DNA of 64,000 bases, from the NCBI GenBank assembly GCA_036494575.1, contig DASXOE010000120.1, positions 21,998 through 85,997 of the forward strand, read 5' to 3'. Positions 51,401 to 59,541 of the stretch are shown here, piece by piece. Position 1 is the first letter of the stretch. Every line of letters begins with the position of its first letter. The stretch is from DASZFV01 sp036494575 (GTDB lineage Bacteria; Myxococcota_A; Polyangia; Fen-1088). A model generated the notes under the pieces. It did no database searches. It worked only from the letters and a program-made list of their open reading frames with translations, and was not told the DNA's origin. The translations under genes and the position numbers were made by a program.

Positions 51401-52336
51401 GGGGCGTGCTCGAATCCGCCGAAGGCGGACGGCGCCACGTGCAGTGACGGCGACGCCTGCACGAAGACGGATACCTGCCAGTCGGGGACGTGCACCGGAT
51501 CGAATCCGATGACGTGCCCGGCCCCGGATCAGTGCCATACGGCGGGCGCGTGCAACATGACGACTGGGGTGTGCTCGAATCCGCCGAAACCGGACAATAC
51601 GATGTGCAACGACGGCAACTCATGCACGACGAACGATCACTGTGTGGGCGGCAACTGCGTCGGTGGCGCCGGGCCTAACTGCGACGACGGCAACCCGTGC
51701 ACGAACGACTCCTGCGACGCCGCCAATGGCTGCATGCATACCAACAACAGCGCCGCGTGCAGCGACGGCAATGCCTGCACGACGAATGATCACTGCGCGG
51801 GCGGCACCTGCGTCGGTGGCGCCGCGCCGAGCTGTGACGATGGCAACCCATGCACAAACGACTCCTGCGACTCCACCAACGGCTGCGTCCACACCAACAA
51901 CACCGACTCTTGCAGCGACGGCAACTCTTGCACGACGAACGATCACTGTGCGGGCGGCACCTGCGTCGGTGGCGCCGGCCCGAACTGCGACGATGGCAAC
52001 CCGTGCACCAACGATTCGTGCGATGCCGCCAATGGCTGTGTGCATACCAATAACACCGCCGCCTGCAACGACGGCAACGCCTGCACGACGAACGATCACT
52101 GCTCGGGCGGCAGCTGCGCCGGTGGCCCGCCCCCGAACTGCGACGACAACAATCCCTGTACCGACGACTCTTGCTCTGGACCCGACGGCTGCCACAACGT
52201 CAACAACACCGCCGCCTGTGAGGATGGCAATCCCTGCACGATCTCAGACAGTTGCGTATCAGGAGCCTGCATTCCAGGGCACCTCATTGCTTGCGGAATG
52301 ATCCAGTCGTGCGACGACACGCTCATGTGCCTCTGA
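48401..52336 (+). CDS. Giant Cys-rich repeat surface lipoprotein
   Basis: 1,311 residues. Lipoprotein signal (SFGTGCGG). Six related Cys-rich modules follow, each containing a CASGFCxDGVCC-type block (last copies variant) plus CxSCxxxGxxGTC and a KY..TVC tail. From about residue 930 come shorter repeats: about three 55-residue units (CHxAGxCNxxTGxCSNPPK), then four 51-residue units (CDDGNPCTNDSCD...DHCxGGxCxGG). Cys content is exceptional and nearly all spacing fits disulfide pairs. Calcium-loop-like DDGNPC segments recall DUF4215 and EGF-like stalks. Probably a stiff extracellular fibre; partner unknown. The ATG is decided by a purine-rich Shine-Dalgarno directly upstream. Confidence 0.88.
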   Translation: MKETNLLRYLHLFAVVVALSSIASFGTGCGGSSSGTKDAATDRKADVPVDVPGRADGGDAAPAPKCSDAGAHLVNGEACGCNADCQSAFCVDGVCCDSACGDTCKRCDVKGSMGTCALVPAGLPPRSSATCPMSDVRSCGTDGTCDGQGACRKYVMGTVCKAGTCDGAAVTGIQTCDGAGSCAPADPKVCSPYSCDVNKQDCFGACTANSDCGLGVQCMSGSCGLKMKGTSCAKSTDCASGFCTDGVCCAEACQGACVSCNQTGRLGTCWPVDPGNADPRNICQDSGAAKCGETGTCDGFGACAKYAAETVCVLPSCAGDRLNTPGTCDGLGTCKPPGLQDCTPFRCANSACKPSCMTDADCTAGIACVNHSCGPKQLGGACMKAADCASGFCVDGVCCNKACGGACQSCALAGTSGTCTPLASNSLDNHSICQNQGAASCGTNGRCDGAGGCAKYPANTVCGAEKCANNIYTGPPTCNSTGQCVSPSTRVCTPFACNGSKCFDSCTTAASCVAPNVCNANSCGKKLPGAPCSSAAECGSNVCAQGVCCNTTCDASCKSCSLKGTEGTCTNVATGTADPKGVCADQGAASCGTNGRCAGGACQKYASGTRCKDPTCPAGTTTSTAQSTCDGAGHCSTPASTTCFPYACGGTACNVSCGPTISCAPNATCTNGSCGLKGPGGSCTASNQCSTGLVCAKEGVCCNAVCDGACVSCTLAGALGTCTPIGAGKSDTTGLCGKAATSTCGNDGNCDGKGGCEKYPKTQVCLGQSCPTTGANANNFTPAMLCDGAGNCSVSSNPGAAGSCNPYACDAGSNMCRTNCAGMSDCSGGNVCNSSNHCGTGQHLGGTCTTGADCAPPASGQVFCTDRVCCNAASCTNNTGNPCLVAVCGSSGTCTTTNAPNDTACTGTNKCLQSYSCQAGVCTGTTPVVCGGGDQCNVSTCDPASGQCGPSPKTNGTPCNDSNACTQPDTCQAGICTGSSAVTCTASDQCHIAGTCNTATGACSNPPKADGATCSDGDACTKTDTCQSGTCTGSNPMTCPAPDQCHTAGACNMTTGVCSNPPKPDNTMCNDGNSCTTNDHCVGGNCVGGAGPNCDDGNPCTNDSCDAANGCMHTNNSAACSDGNACTTNDHCAGGTCVGGAAPSCDDGNPCTNDSCDSTNGCVHTNNTDSCSDGNSCTTNDHCAGGTCVGGAGPNCDDGNPCTNDSCDAANGCVHTNNTAACNDGNACTTNDHCSGGSCAGGPPPNCDDNNPCTDDSCSGPDGCHNVNNTAACEDGNPCTISDSCVSGACIPGHLIACGMIQSCDDTLMCL
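51200..51679. repeat. About three 162-165 base tandem repeats
   Basis: Unit starts marked by GATCAGTGC fall at 51200, 51362 and 51527, spacing 162 and 165 bases. They encode about 55 residues each with a conserved SNPPK-x-D turn and six Cys. Confidence 0.75.
51680..52291. repeat. Four 153-base tandem repeats
   Basis: Unit starts (TGCGACGAC/TGTGACGAT) fall at 51680, 51833, 51986 and 52139, exactly 153 bases apart, encoding 51 residues with ten or so Cys/Asp/Gly-conserved positions. The first three are close copies at DNA level and the last is diverged. Recent in-register expansion is likely. The array is coding, not CRISPR. Confidence 0.85.
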
Positions 52337-52364
52337 GCGGCCACGCCTCGATCCCATTCTGACA

Positions 52365-52877
52365 ATGCCGCCCGCGCTCGCGCTGCTCCTCGCGCTCGGG
52401 CTCTCCGACCCGCGGCCTCCGGGCGTCGGCGATCGGGCGCCAGCGCTCGAGCTCGAGACGCTCGATGGGCGGCCGTTTCCGCGCGCGCGTCTCGAAGGTG
52501 AGCCGGCGATCGTCGATTTCTTCGCGACGTGGTGCGGGCCTTGTCACCGCGCCCTCTCGGATCTCGGCGAGGTGGAGGCGCGGCTTCCGGCGCACGCGCG
52601 GCTCGTCATCGTCGCGGTGGGCGAGGACGCCGCGACCGTGAGGCGTTTTCTCGAGACCCACGCGGCGCCGGCCGGTGCCGAGATCGCGCTCGATCGCAGG
52701 GGCGCGACGGCGCGGGCCTGGGGCCAAGATCGTTTCCCGACGACGTTCGTCGTCGACGGCGGCGGAGTCATCCGTCACATCAACCGCGGGTGGGGCGGAG
52801 GCTATGCGGCGCGGATGCTGCGCTGGCTACGCCCGATGGTCTCACGCGACGCGCCGCAGGCGGCGCCTCGCCCTTGA
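52365..52877 (+). CDS. TlpA/ResA-type thioredoxin-fold protein
   Basis: 170 residues. A short signal-like N-terminus (ALALLLALGLS) and a redoxin domain with the active-site motif WCGPC (C57, C60) in FFATWCGPCHRAL, and the cis-Pro in RFPTTFVVD. TlpA-like proteins reduce apocytochrome heme-Cys pairs or protein disulfides in the periplasm. The giant Cys-rich lipoprotein lies just upstream on the same strand (28-base gap), so a role in keeping its Cys in order is possible but inferred from position only. Confidence 0.88.
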   Translation: MPPALALLLALGLSDPRPPGVGDRAPALELETLDGRPFPRARLEGEPAIVDFFATWCGPCHRALSDLGEVEARLPAHARLVIVAVGEDAATVRRFLETHAAPAGAEIALDRRGATARAWGQDRFPTTFVVDGGGVIRHINRGWGGGYAARMLRWLRPMVSRDAPQAAPRP

Positions 52878-52878
52878 A

Positions 52879-53100
52879 TCAGTGACCCCGGCGGATCGCG
52901 ACCCAAAGTCCCAGCAGCAACACGCCCCCGACGATCAGCATTGGGGCCAGGGCCGGAACGAAGTACGGATAGATCAGGAGCACGAGGCCGACGACGAGCT
53001 GGGGTGGACGCGCCATCTTCTTGCCGTAGCTCGAGAGCACGAGCCCGACGGACGAGATCACGAGGGACGCCCAGAGCGACGCGCCAAAGGACGTTCCCAT
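52879..53100 (-). CDS. Small two-helix membrane protein
   Basis: 73 residues from ATG 53100, with two clear membrane helices (about 8-25 and 36-66, the second broken by a Pro) and a short charged loop (SYGKKMARP). The stop is one base from the convergent thioredoxin-like gene. No family recognised. Coding is supported by the membrane pattern and ATG. Confidence 0.55.
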   Translation of the reverse strand: MGTSFGASLWASLVISSVGLVLSSYGKKMARPPQLVVGLVLLIYPYFVPALAPMLIVGGVLLLGLWVAIRRGH

Positions 53101-53166
53101 GTATGCACTCTACCCGGTGCGAGCGCCTGAGGCCGCTTCACTCCGCACTCATCGCGCAGGCGATGA

Positions 53167-53532
53167 TCACTGTTCGGCGCCGGACGCCCGGTCGCCGGTT
53201 GCGTCGGTCGCGGCATCGCCGGTCGCGCTCTCACGCGCGGCGTCGGCGCTGGCCGCCAGGCCCGCGTCGAGCTCGGCCGGGCAGAACGCCAGGTCCCACG
53301 TCCAGGAGAACGACGCGACCCGCGAGCACGAGTCGGGATCGGGAGCGCAGAGTCCCTTGCTGCCGGCTTGGCACCACCCGCAACCGAGGACGGGCGTGCA
53401 GGTCGCGCACGAGCTGAATTGCGCGCACCCGAAACGCGGGTCGTATCCCCCGGCGGGAGGCCCGTAGTCCGACGAGAAGCATGAAGAAGAGCAAAATGCG
53501 CCTGCCAACGCTGCCAAGAAAAGAAACTTCAT
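53167..53532 (-). CDS. Small Cys-rich PSI-like lipoprotein
   Basis: 121 residues. Signal with a lipobox-like SSSC, then about 40 residues with eight Cys resembling a PSI (plexin/semaphorin/integrin) domain: FGCAQFSSCATC, LGCGWCQ, LCAPDPDSC. The C-terminus is an Ala/Asp/Thr-rich flexible tail. PSI-like modules in bacteria are rare and their role is not known. No close link to neighbours. Confidence 0.6.
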   Translation of the reverse strand: MKFLFLAALAGAFCSSSCFSSDYGPPAGGYDPRFGCAQFSSCATCTPVLGCGWCQAGSKGLCAPDPDSCSRVASFSWTWDLAFCPAELDAGLAASADAARESATGDAATDATGDRASGAEQ

Positions 53533-53680
53533 GGCCCCATTATAGTTTCGGAATGGACGCAAAGCAGCCCCGAGGGCCTTCGGCGGAGTTGACTCCATCG
53601 GGGCGCTCCGTACACTGCCGGCGTGAAAAATAGCGCCGGTTCTGGCGAGGGCGCGGCGGGTTCGAGCGGAGGTCGCAACG

Positions 53681-55885
53681 ATGAAGTCCGAGCACGAGCC
53701 CGATCATAGCTGGCGCTTCTTTTCGGCTGGAGGCTTCGACCAGGTCAAGCTCGAGAGCGCGGCCGATCTACGCCGCCTCGCGGCGCTCGATCAGAAGCTG
53801 TGGGTGGCCCTGGCCTGTCCCACGAGCGGGCTCGAGATCGATCCGCGCACGCTCGCGCTCATCGACACGGACAAGGACGGGCGCGTGCGCGCCGCCGAGC
53901 TCATCGCGGCGGTGAGCTTCGCCTGCGCGAACCTCAAGGACCCGGATGGGCTCCTCGCGGCCGAGGCGGAGCTTCCGCTCACGGCCATCAACGACGTCAC
54001 TCCCGAGGGCAAGACCTTGCTGTCGGCGGCCAAGCAGATCCTCGCCAACATCGGCAAGCCGGAGGCCCGCACGCTCGCGGTCGAGGATCTGGCGGATCCC
54101 GTCAAGATCTTCGCCGGCAGCGCCTTCAACGGCGACGGCGTCATCACGGAGCTGTCGGCCGACGACGACAAGACGCGCGCCGACATCCAGGCCGTCGTGA
54201 CTTGCGTGGGCGGCGTCCCCGATCGTTCGGGGACCCTCGGCGTCGACCAGGAGAAGCTCGACGCGTTCTTCGCCGAGGCGCAGGCCTTCGCGGACTGGCA
54301 CGCCAAGGCGGCCGCGAACGCGGCCGCGGTGCTGCCCCTCGGCCTCGAGGGCACCGTCGCGGCGTACGCCGCCGTCTCGGCCGTCAGGCACAAGGTCGAC
54401 GACTACTTCACGCGCTGCCGTCTCGCGGCGTTCGATCCGCGCGCCGGCGAGGTCCTCAACCGGCGCGAGGAGGTCTACCTCGACCTCGCGGCGCGGGACC
54501 TCAGCGAGGCGTCGGTGGAGGTCGCGCGCTTCCCGCTCGCGCTCGTGGCCGCCGAGCGCCCGCTGCCGCTCGAGGGCCCCGTCAATCCGGCGCACGCAAC
54601 CGCGCTCGCGGCCCTGCGCGACGCGGCCGTGTCACCGATCCTCGGCGCGCGCGCGCAGCTCGCCGAGGCCGATTGGAGGGCCGTCCTCGCCAAGCTCGGT
54701 CCGCACGCAGATTGGATGACGTCCAAGGCGGGCGCTCTCGTCGAGCCGCTCGGCGAGGCGCGCGTGCGCGACCTGCTCGCCTCGGGCGCCAGGGACCGTC
54801 TCCATCACCTCATCGAGAGAGATCGGGCGCTCGAGGCCGAGGCGGCGAGCCTCGAGAACATCGAGCGGCTCGTGCGTTACAACCGCGACCTCGCGCTGCT
54901 CTGCACGAACTTCGTCAACTTCAAGGACTTCTACGACGGCGGCGAGCCGTCCGTGTTCCAGAACGGGACGCTCTACCTCGACCAGCGCGCCTGTCGCCTG
55001 TGCCTGCGCGTCGAGGACGCCGGCAAGCACGCCGCCATGGCCGGGCTCGCGGGCGTCTACCTCGCCTACCTCGATTGCGTCCGCAAGGGCTCGAACGAGA
55101 AGATGATCATCGTCGCGGCGTTCACCGCGGGAGACAGCGACAACCTCATGGTGGGCCGCAACGGCGTCTTCTACGATCGGAGGGGGCAAGACTGGGACGC
55201 GACCATCACGAAGATCATCGACAATCCCATCAGCCTCCGCCAGGCGTTCTGGTCCCCATACAAGAAGCTCGCGCGCATGCTCGAGGAGCAGGTCGCCAAG
55301 CGCGCCGCCACCGAGGACAAGCAATCCGACGCCGTGCTCCTCGGCGCGGCGACGACGGCGGCGCACGTCGACAAGCCCAAGCCGCCCGAGCCCAAGAAGG
55401 TCGACGTCGGCACCGTGGCAGCGCTCGGCGTCGCCGTGGGCGCGATCGGGACCTTCTTCACGGCCCTCGTCGGATACGCCACGGGGATCTTTCAGCTCGG
55501 TCCGCTGGCGGTCGTCGGCTCGATCGTGGGTGTCATGGCCCTCATCTCGTTGCCGTCGGTCATCCTGGCCTTCCTCAAGCTGCGCAAGAGGAACCTAGGG
55601 CCCATCCTCGACGCCAACGGGTGGGCCGTGAACGCGAAGGCCAAGGTCAACATTCCGTTCGGAGCGACGCTCACGAGCGTCGCAAAGCTTCCCCCCGGCT
55701 CGAAGCGGGATCGGCACGATCCCTACGCAGAAACCGGCCTGCCCTGGAAGCGCGTCCTCCTCGTCCTCGTCCTCCTATACGCCGGCTACACCTGGTACCG
55801 CGGCACGCTCGACCACTTCTTGCCGGCGCGGGCCCGCGTCAGCACGGTTCTCGGACGCGCGGCAGCGGTCCACGCGACCCAATAG
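53681..55885 (+). CDS. EF-hand-containing large membrane protein of unknown function
   Basis: 734 residues with a GGAGGT ribosome-binding site 8 bases before the ATG. An N-terminal EF-hand-like loop (DTDKDGRVRAAE) and a second looser one (FNGDGVITELS) suggest calcium binding. The middle is a long helical soluble region, and the C-terminal quarter has about three membrane helices (AALGVAVGAIGTFFTALVG, GPLAVVGSIVGVMALISL and VLLVLVLLYAGYTWY). No known family is recognised. Confidence 0.7.
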   Translation: MKSEHEPDHSWRFFSAGGFDQVKLESAADLRRLAALDQKLWVALACPTSGLEIDPRTLALIDTDKDGRVRAAELIAAVSFACANLKDPDGLLAAEAELPLTAINDVTPEGKTLLSAAKQILANIGKPEARTLAVEDLADPVKIFAGSAFNGDGVITELSADDDKTRADIQAVVTCVGGVPDRSGTLGVDQEKLDAFFAEAQAFADWHAKAAANAAAVLPLGLEGTVAAYAAVSAVRHKVDDYFTRCRLAAFDPRAGEVLNRREEVYLDLAARDLSEASVEVARFPLALVAAERPLPLEGPVNPAHATALAALRDAAVSPILGARAQLAEADWRAVLAKLGPHADWMTSKAGALVEPLGEARVRDLLASGARDRLHHLIERDRALEAEAASLENIERLVRYNRDLALLCTNFVNFKDFYDGGEPSVFQNGTLYLDQRACRLCLRVEDAGKHAAMAGLAGVYLAYLDCVRKGSNEKMIIVAAFTAGDSDNLMVGRNGVFYDRRGQDWDATITKIIDNPISLRQAFWSPYKKLARMLEEQVAKRAATEDKQSDAVLLGAATTAAHVDKPKPPEPKKVDVGTVAALGVAVGAIGTFFTALVGYATGIFQLGPLAVVGSIVGVMALISLPSVILAFLKLRKRNLGPILDANGWAVNAKAKVNIPFGATLTSVAKLPPGSKRDRHDPYAETGLPWKRVLLVLVLLYAGYTWYRGTLDHFLPARARVSTVLGRAAAVHATQ

Positions 55886-55962
55886 CTGAGCGAAACTAGC
55901 AATTTGCGCTGACCCTAGGGTGGTGGTGGCGCGCACGCAGCGTCTGGAGGACACTAGGGTCC

Positions 55963-56199
55963 GTGCCGACGTTCGAAGTCACCCAATCGCGCGGTTGGTA
56001 CGAAGCCGAGTGCCGGGAGCTCGGCATCACGATCACGGCCCGTCGGCTCGACGAGATCGAGGCCACGGCGCGGCGCTCGGCCACGCGCGCCAAGGGCGCG
56101 AACGCCGTCGTCGAGCTCGTCATGACCAAGAAGCAGCACGGTATGCTGAGCCGCCTCGCCGGCTTCTTCTCCCGCTCGAGCCGCGAAGGGCATTCTTAG
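55963..56199 (+). CDS. Small soluble protein of unknown function
   Basis: 78 residues from a GTG. Starts MPTFEVTQSRGWYEAECREL; a compact alpha/beta sequence with no signal peptide, ending in a basic helix (MLSRLAGFFSRSSREGHS). It overlaps the convergent phosphatase-like gene by four bases, and the direct repeat at 56199 begins at its last base. No family recognised. Confidence 0.5.
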   Translation: MPTFEVTQSRGWYEAECRELGITITARRLDEIEATARRSATRAKGANAVVELVMTKKQHGMLSRLAGFFSRSSREGHS

Positions 56200-58829
56200 G
56201 GGTCGCGACCGAAGGTCTCGAGGTGGAGGGGGTCGCGACCGAAGGTCACGCGCGGGTAGCGGTCGAGCGGCGGGTGGAGGGGCAGCGTCGCGTAGGCGCG
56301 AAGCAGGACGTGGCCCTCGAACGACGCGCGCGGCGCGAGCACGGGTGGTGAGGGCGTCGTCGACGGCGCGAGGGTCTGCGTGCCGTCGGCGAAGTCGGTC
56401 TTCGCGGCGACGCCGAGGCCGAACAAGACCGTCGTCGGCAGGTCGGCGGGCGTCGCGGGCTGGCCCGACACGACGCCGCGGCGCACGTTGGGCCCGAGGA
56501 GGATGAGGGGAACGTGGCGCGAGGTGCCCGCGCCGTAGTAGTCCGAGCTGGGGTCGTCGATGGTCGTCGCGCCTCGGCTCGTGACGACGACGAGGGCGTC
56601 GCCCGCGGCCCGAGCGATATCACGAACGGCGCCCCCGACCGCGTCGAGCTCCGCGAGCGCGAGCGGCGAGTGACGCTCGGGGGTGCGGATCCCGCCGAGC
56701 GCGACGACGATCAGCGCTCGGGGTGTTCGCGCGAGCTGCTCGCTCACGGCGGCGGCGGCGCCGGCGGCGTCGGTGGCGGTCTGCACGTCGATGTCGGCGG
56801 TCGAGATGTGGAAGGTGTGAAAGTCAGGCTGGCCCACGAGCGCCGTCGCGAGGCCGGCGGCGCGCGCGGCGCCGAAGAGCGTTTCGGCGCCGAAGACGTT
56901 CGCGATGCGCCAGGCGTTGAAGGCCGCGATGTCGGCGACGCGAGCGACCGGGGGTGGCATGGCCAGCAATCCCAGCGCGGGCAGCACGACCTGCGTCGGA
57001 TCGTCCTCGGCCATCGACACCCATGGGCTCTCGATGGGGTAACCGCCCGTGACCATCTGGAGCTCCGTGACGGGCCAATCGCGGCTGCGCGCCCAGACGT
57101 CCTCGAACCGCGTGCCTCCGGCTGCGAGCTCGCGCAGCGGCGCCGCGGCCGCCGCGACCATCGGATCGCCGAAGACCTCGTCGTCGTAGAGCCCCGCGAC
57201 GTCGACGATGACGGCCGCCTTCGCCGGAGGGCCCGCGAGGGTCACCGTGCCGTCGAAGCCCGCCGCTCGGAGCGCCAGCTCGCGCGCGCCGGAGAGGGGG
57301 TCGGGCAGGGGGACGGTCTCGCCGGGATCGCCTGCGAGGGCCGCGGCGACGGCGCCGCGCGCGCTCGTCTGCAGGCGTGAGCCGCCCAGCGCCCAGGCGG
57401 CCGTCGCGGCGACCTCGGGATGCTCGACCGGGTGGGGGAGCAAGACGCCTTGCTTGAACGCCGGCCCGGCCATGACGAGCGGCACGTAGAGCTCGTCGAT
57501 CGAATAGCCGCCGTGGCGGCCATAGGGGAAGCTCGTGTGCTCGAGGAAGGGCCCAGGCAGGGCGTTGGTGGCGTCGACCTGATTGAGCGTCCAGTCGGTC
57601 TCGGGGAAGACGACGATGTCGGCCTGGTTGGGACCCGAGCCGCGGACGTCGTGGAAGCGGCGCGTGCCCATGGCGCCGTCGGCCGTCATCGTGCGCGTGA
57701 GGTCGAGGCCGCGAATGGCGCCGCCCTGGATGATCGAGAGCAGCGCGTGCGTGACCTCCTGTTGCCGCGCGGCGCCCGCGGGCGTGCCCGCGCCGGGAAC
57801 GTTCGCGTAGATCTGAGCGTCGCCGTCTTCGTTGACGATCGCGTAGTCCATGGTCGAGATCCCGAGGGGCGCTCCGGCGGCCGTCACGGCGGCGCCGAGC
57901 TGGCCGTCCGCGGGCCGGGCGCTCGTCGCGCCGTGCGTCCCCAGCGCCACCTGCTCGTGCGTGTCGACCTTGCCGTGGTCGAGCGTGAACAGGATGTTCG
58001 TGTCGTCGAGGATCCCTCTCTCGCCGAGCGCCGCCAGCAGATCGCCGATGGCGGCGTCGTACTGCTCGATCGACTTGATGACGTCCGCGCCGCTCGCTCC
58101 CGAGAGGCTCGTCGGATCGTCGTCGAGGGCGAGGAAGTCCCAGATGAACATGAACGCCGGAATCGCCGCCGGGGATGGCGCCTCGCGCACGAAGGCGGCG
58201 GCGTCGTGGATCGTGAAGTGCACGAGGTCCTCGCCCGCGCCGCCCGGGCCGTCGAGGTGATAACGATCGACGACCTGTGCCGGGTAGTGCAGCACGTCGG
58301 TGAGCAGCTGGTGCGCGAGATCGGGCGTGATGGTGGTCGTGAGGAACGGCGCGCCGACGATCGTGAGGTGGACCTCGTCGGCCGTGCCCTCGAAGGGCGG
58401 GAGCTGTCCGAAATAGGCCGAGCGGAGGCCGGCGCGGTGCGCGACCCGGTACAGGCTGTCGCCGCGCACGCGCAGCGGGTTCTTGTCGTAGAGGATGTAG
58501 TCGCCCGCGGCGATTCCCGGCAAGGTCACGGGCGGCGTGAGGCCAGCGGCGCGTGAGAGCCACGAGTTCGCGGGCACGTTCGTCCCGTCGGGGTACTGCC
58601 CGGTGAGCAATGACATGTTGTTCTGGTTGCTGTGGGTCGGGATGATGACGCGCGAGAAGGCCAACGTGCCGCGCTGGATGAGACCCTTGATGTTGGGCGC
58701 GTTCGCCATCCAGAGCCCCGCGAGGCCGTGGTCGTCGATGTCGATCTCGACGACGCGCGACGAAGGGGGCGCCACGGCGGGCGATCCGCAAGCGACCGTG
58801 AGAAGGACGATGAACAAGAGCCAGCGCAC
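56196..58829 (-). CDS. Tandem alkaline-phosphatase-fold lipoprotein
   Basis: 877 residues from a GTG with a lipoprotein signal at Cys14 (LLTVACG). Module 1 (about 25-530) follows the type I phosphodiesterase/alkaline-phosphatase fold: VVEIDIDDHG, then PTHSNQNNMSLLTGQYP where S67 replaces the usual Thr nucleophile, and TLDHGK for the metal-binding DHG. Module 2 (about 538-850) repeats the pattern (VIVDVAGLYDDE, ELQMVTGGYP) but has TSRGAT where DHG is expected and no nucleophile, so it looks inactive. The C-terminus ends in two FGRDP copies. Substrate unknown. Confidence 0.82.
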   Translation of the reverse strand: MRWLLFIVLLTVACGSPAVAPPSSRVVEIDIDDHGLAGLWMANAPNIKGLIQRGTLAFSRVIIPTHSNQNNMSLLTGQYPDGTNVPANSWLSRAAGLTPPVTLPGIAAGDYILYDKNPLRVRGDSLYRVAHRAGLRSAYFGQLPPFEGTADEVHLTIVGAPFLTTTITPDLAHQLLTDVLHYPAQVVDRYHLDGPGGAGEDLVHFTIHDAAAFVREAPSPAAIPAFMFIWDFLALDDDPTSLSGASGADVIKSIEQYDAAIGDLLAALGERGILDDTNILFTLDHGKVDTHEQVALGTHGATSARPADGQLGAAVTAAGAPLGISTMDYAIVNEDGDAQIYANVPGAGTPAGAARQQEVTHALLSIIQGGAIRGLDLTRTMTADGAMGTRRFHDVRGSGPNQADIVVFPETDWTLNQVDATNALPGPFLEHTSFPYGRHGGYSIDELYVPLVMAGPAFKQGVLLPHPVEHPEVAATAAWALGGSRLQTSARGAVAAALAGDPGETVPLPDPLSGARELALRAAGFDGTVTLAGPPAKAAVIVDVAGLYDDEVFGDPMVAAAAAPLRELAAGGTRFEDVWARSRDWPVTELQMVTGGYPIESPWVSMAEDDPTQVVLPALGLLAMPPPVARVADIAAFNAWRIANVFGAETLFGAARAAGLATALVGQPDFHTFHISTADIDVQTATDAAGAAAAVSEQLARTPRALIVVALGGIRTPERHSPLALAELDAVGGAVRDIARAAGDALVVVTSRGATTIDDPSSDYYGAGTSRHVPLILLGPNVRRGVVSGQPATPADLPTTVLFGLGVAAKTDFADGTQTLAPSTTPSPPVLAPRASFEGHVLLRAYATLPLHPPLDRYPRVTFGRDPLHLETFGRDP
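56199..56247. repeat. 19-base direct repeat containing a palindrome
   Basis: GGGGTCGCGACCGAAGGTC occurs at 56199-56217 and 56229-56247 (30-base period). Each contains the perfect 10-base palindrome GGTCGCGACC. It encodes the duplicated FGRDP tail of the phosphatase-like gene and sits at the convergent junction. Confidence 0.75.
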
Positions 58830-58897
58830 CGCGAGAGAGTAGCAAAGCCGGCGCACCTCTCGCGCGGCGAATTGGAGCGCCGCGCGCGGAGCCGCGC

Positions 58898-59512
58898 TCA
58901 GAACGAAAGGCGCAACCCGATGACGGGACCTTGGATCGTGCATGACGACAGGTCGGCGCAGAACGACCGGGGCGACAACCACAAGACGTCGTAGCCGAGC
59001 TCGAGGCCGACGTTCGGCGACAGGGACACGATGGCTCCCACGCCACCGCCCGCGCCCCAGCCGTCGTCGTGGTGGGATAGCAAGACGCGTCCCGCGCGCC
59101 CCGTGAGCACGAAAGCGAGCTGCCGCGTTCGCACGGGGACGAGGCGCAAGGTGCCCAGCACGAGCCCGATGGTCGTCCCTTCGCCCGCTTGCACGGAGGC
59201 TTCCAAGCCGGGCGCGAGCCCGTCGAGGACGAACCGCCGGAAGCCGGCGCCGCCCAGCACCCCGGACTCCGGAGAATAGCCGAGCGCGAGGCTGAGCTCC
59301 GACATCCCCGCGTATCCGTAAGCGCGCGGCTCGGGAGGCGGCGGGGGCGGCGGCGGGGCTTGCTCCTCGGGCGGTGCGAGCACGGGAGGAGGAGGCGGCG
59401 TCTCGTCGGCCGCCGGCGCTTGCGTGGGCGCCGGCGCCGGATCGGCGGGCTCAGTCGGCGGCGCCGCCTGCGCGAAGATCCACGCGCTCAACACCGCTGC
59501 GACCGGGCTCAT
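58898..59512 (-). CDS. Small outer-membrane beta-barrel protein with Pro-rich linker
   Basis: 204 residues. Signal peptide (SAWIFAQA), a Pro/Ala/Thr-rich linker of about 45 residues, then a beta-barrel of about eight strands (LSLALGYSPES, FVLTGRAGRVLLSHH, NVGLELGYDVLWLS) ending in LRLSF with a terminal Phe, the BAM signal. The Pro-rich linker may contact peptidoglycan. Similar proteins are common in myxobacteria; function unknown. Confidence 0.75.
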   Translation of the reverse strand: MSPVAAVLSAWIFAQAAPPTEPADPAPAPTQAPAADETPPPPPVLAPPEEQAPPPPPPPPEPRAYGYAGMSELSLALGYSPESGVLGGAGFRRFVLDGLAPGLEASVQAGEGTTIGLVLGTLRLVPVRTRQLAFVLTGRAGRVLLSHHDDGWGAGGGVGAIVSLSPNVGLELGYDVLWLSPRSFCADLSSCTIQGPVIGLRLSF

Positions 59513-59541
59513 GCGCCCAGTCTAACCACATGTCGGCGGCC

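Noticed and set aside
51680..52291. Regular 153-base repeats resembling a CRISPR-like array
   Set aside because: Period is far too long, there are no unique spacers, and the repeats are in frame within a Cys-rich protein; no cas genes are visible.
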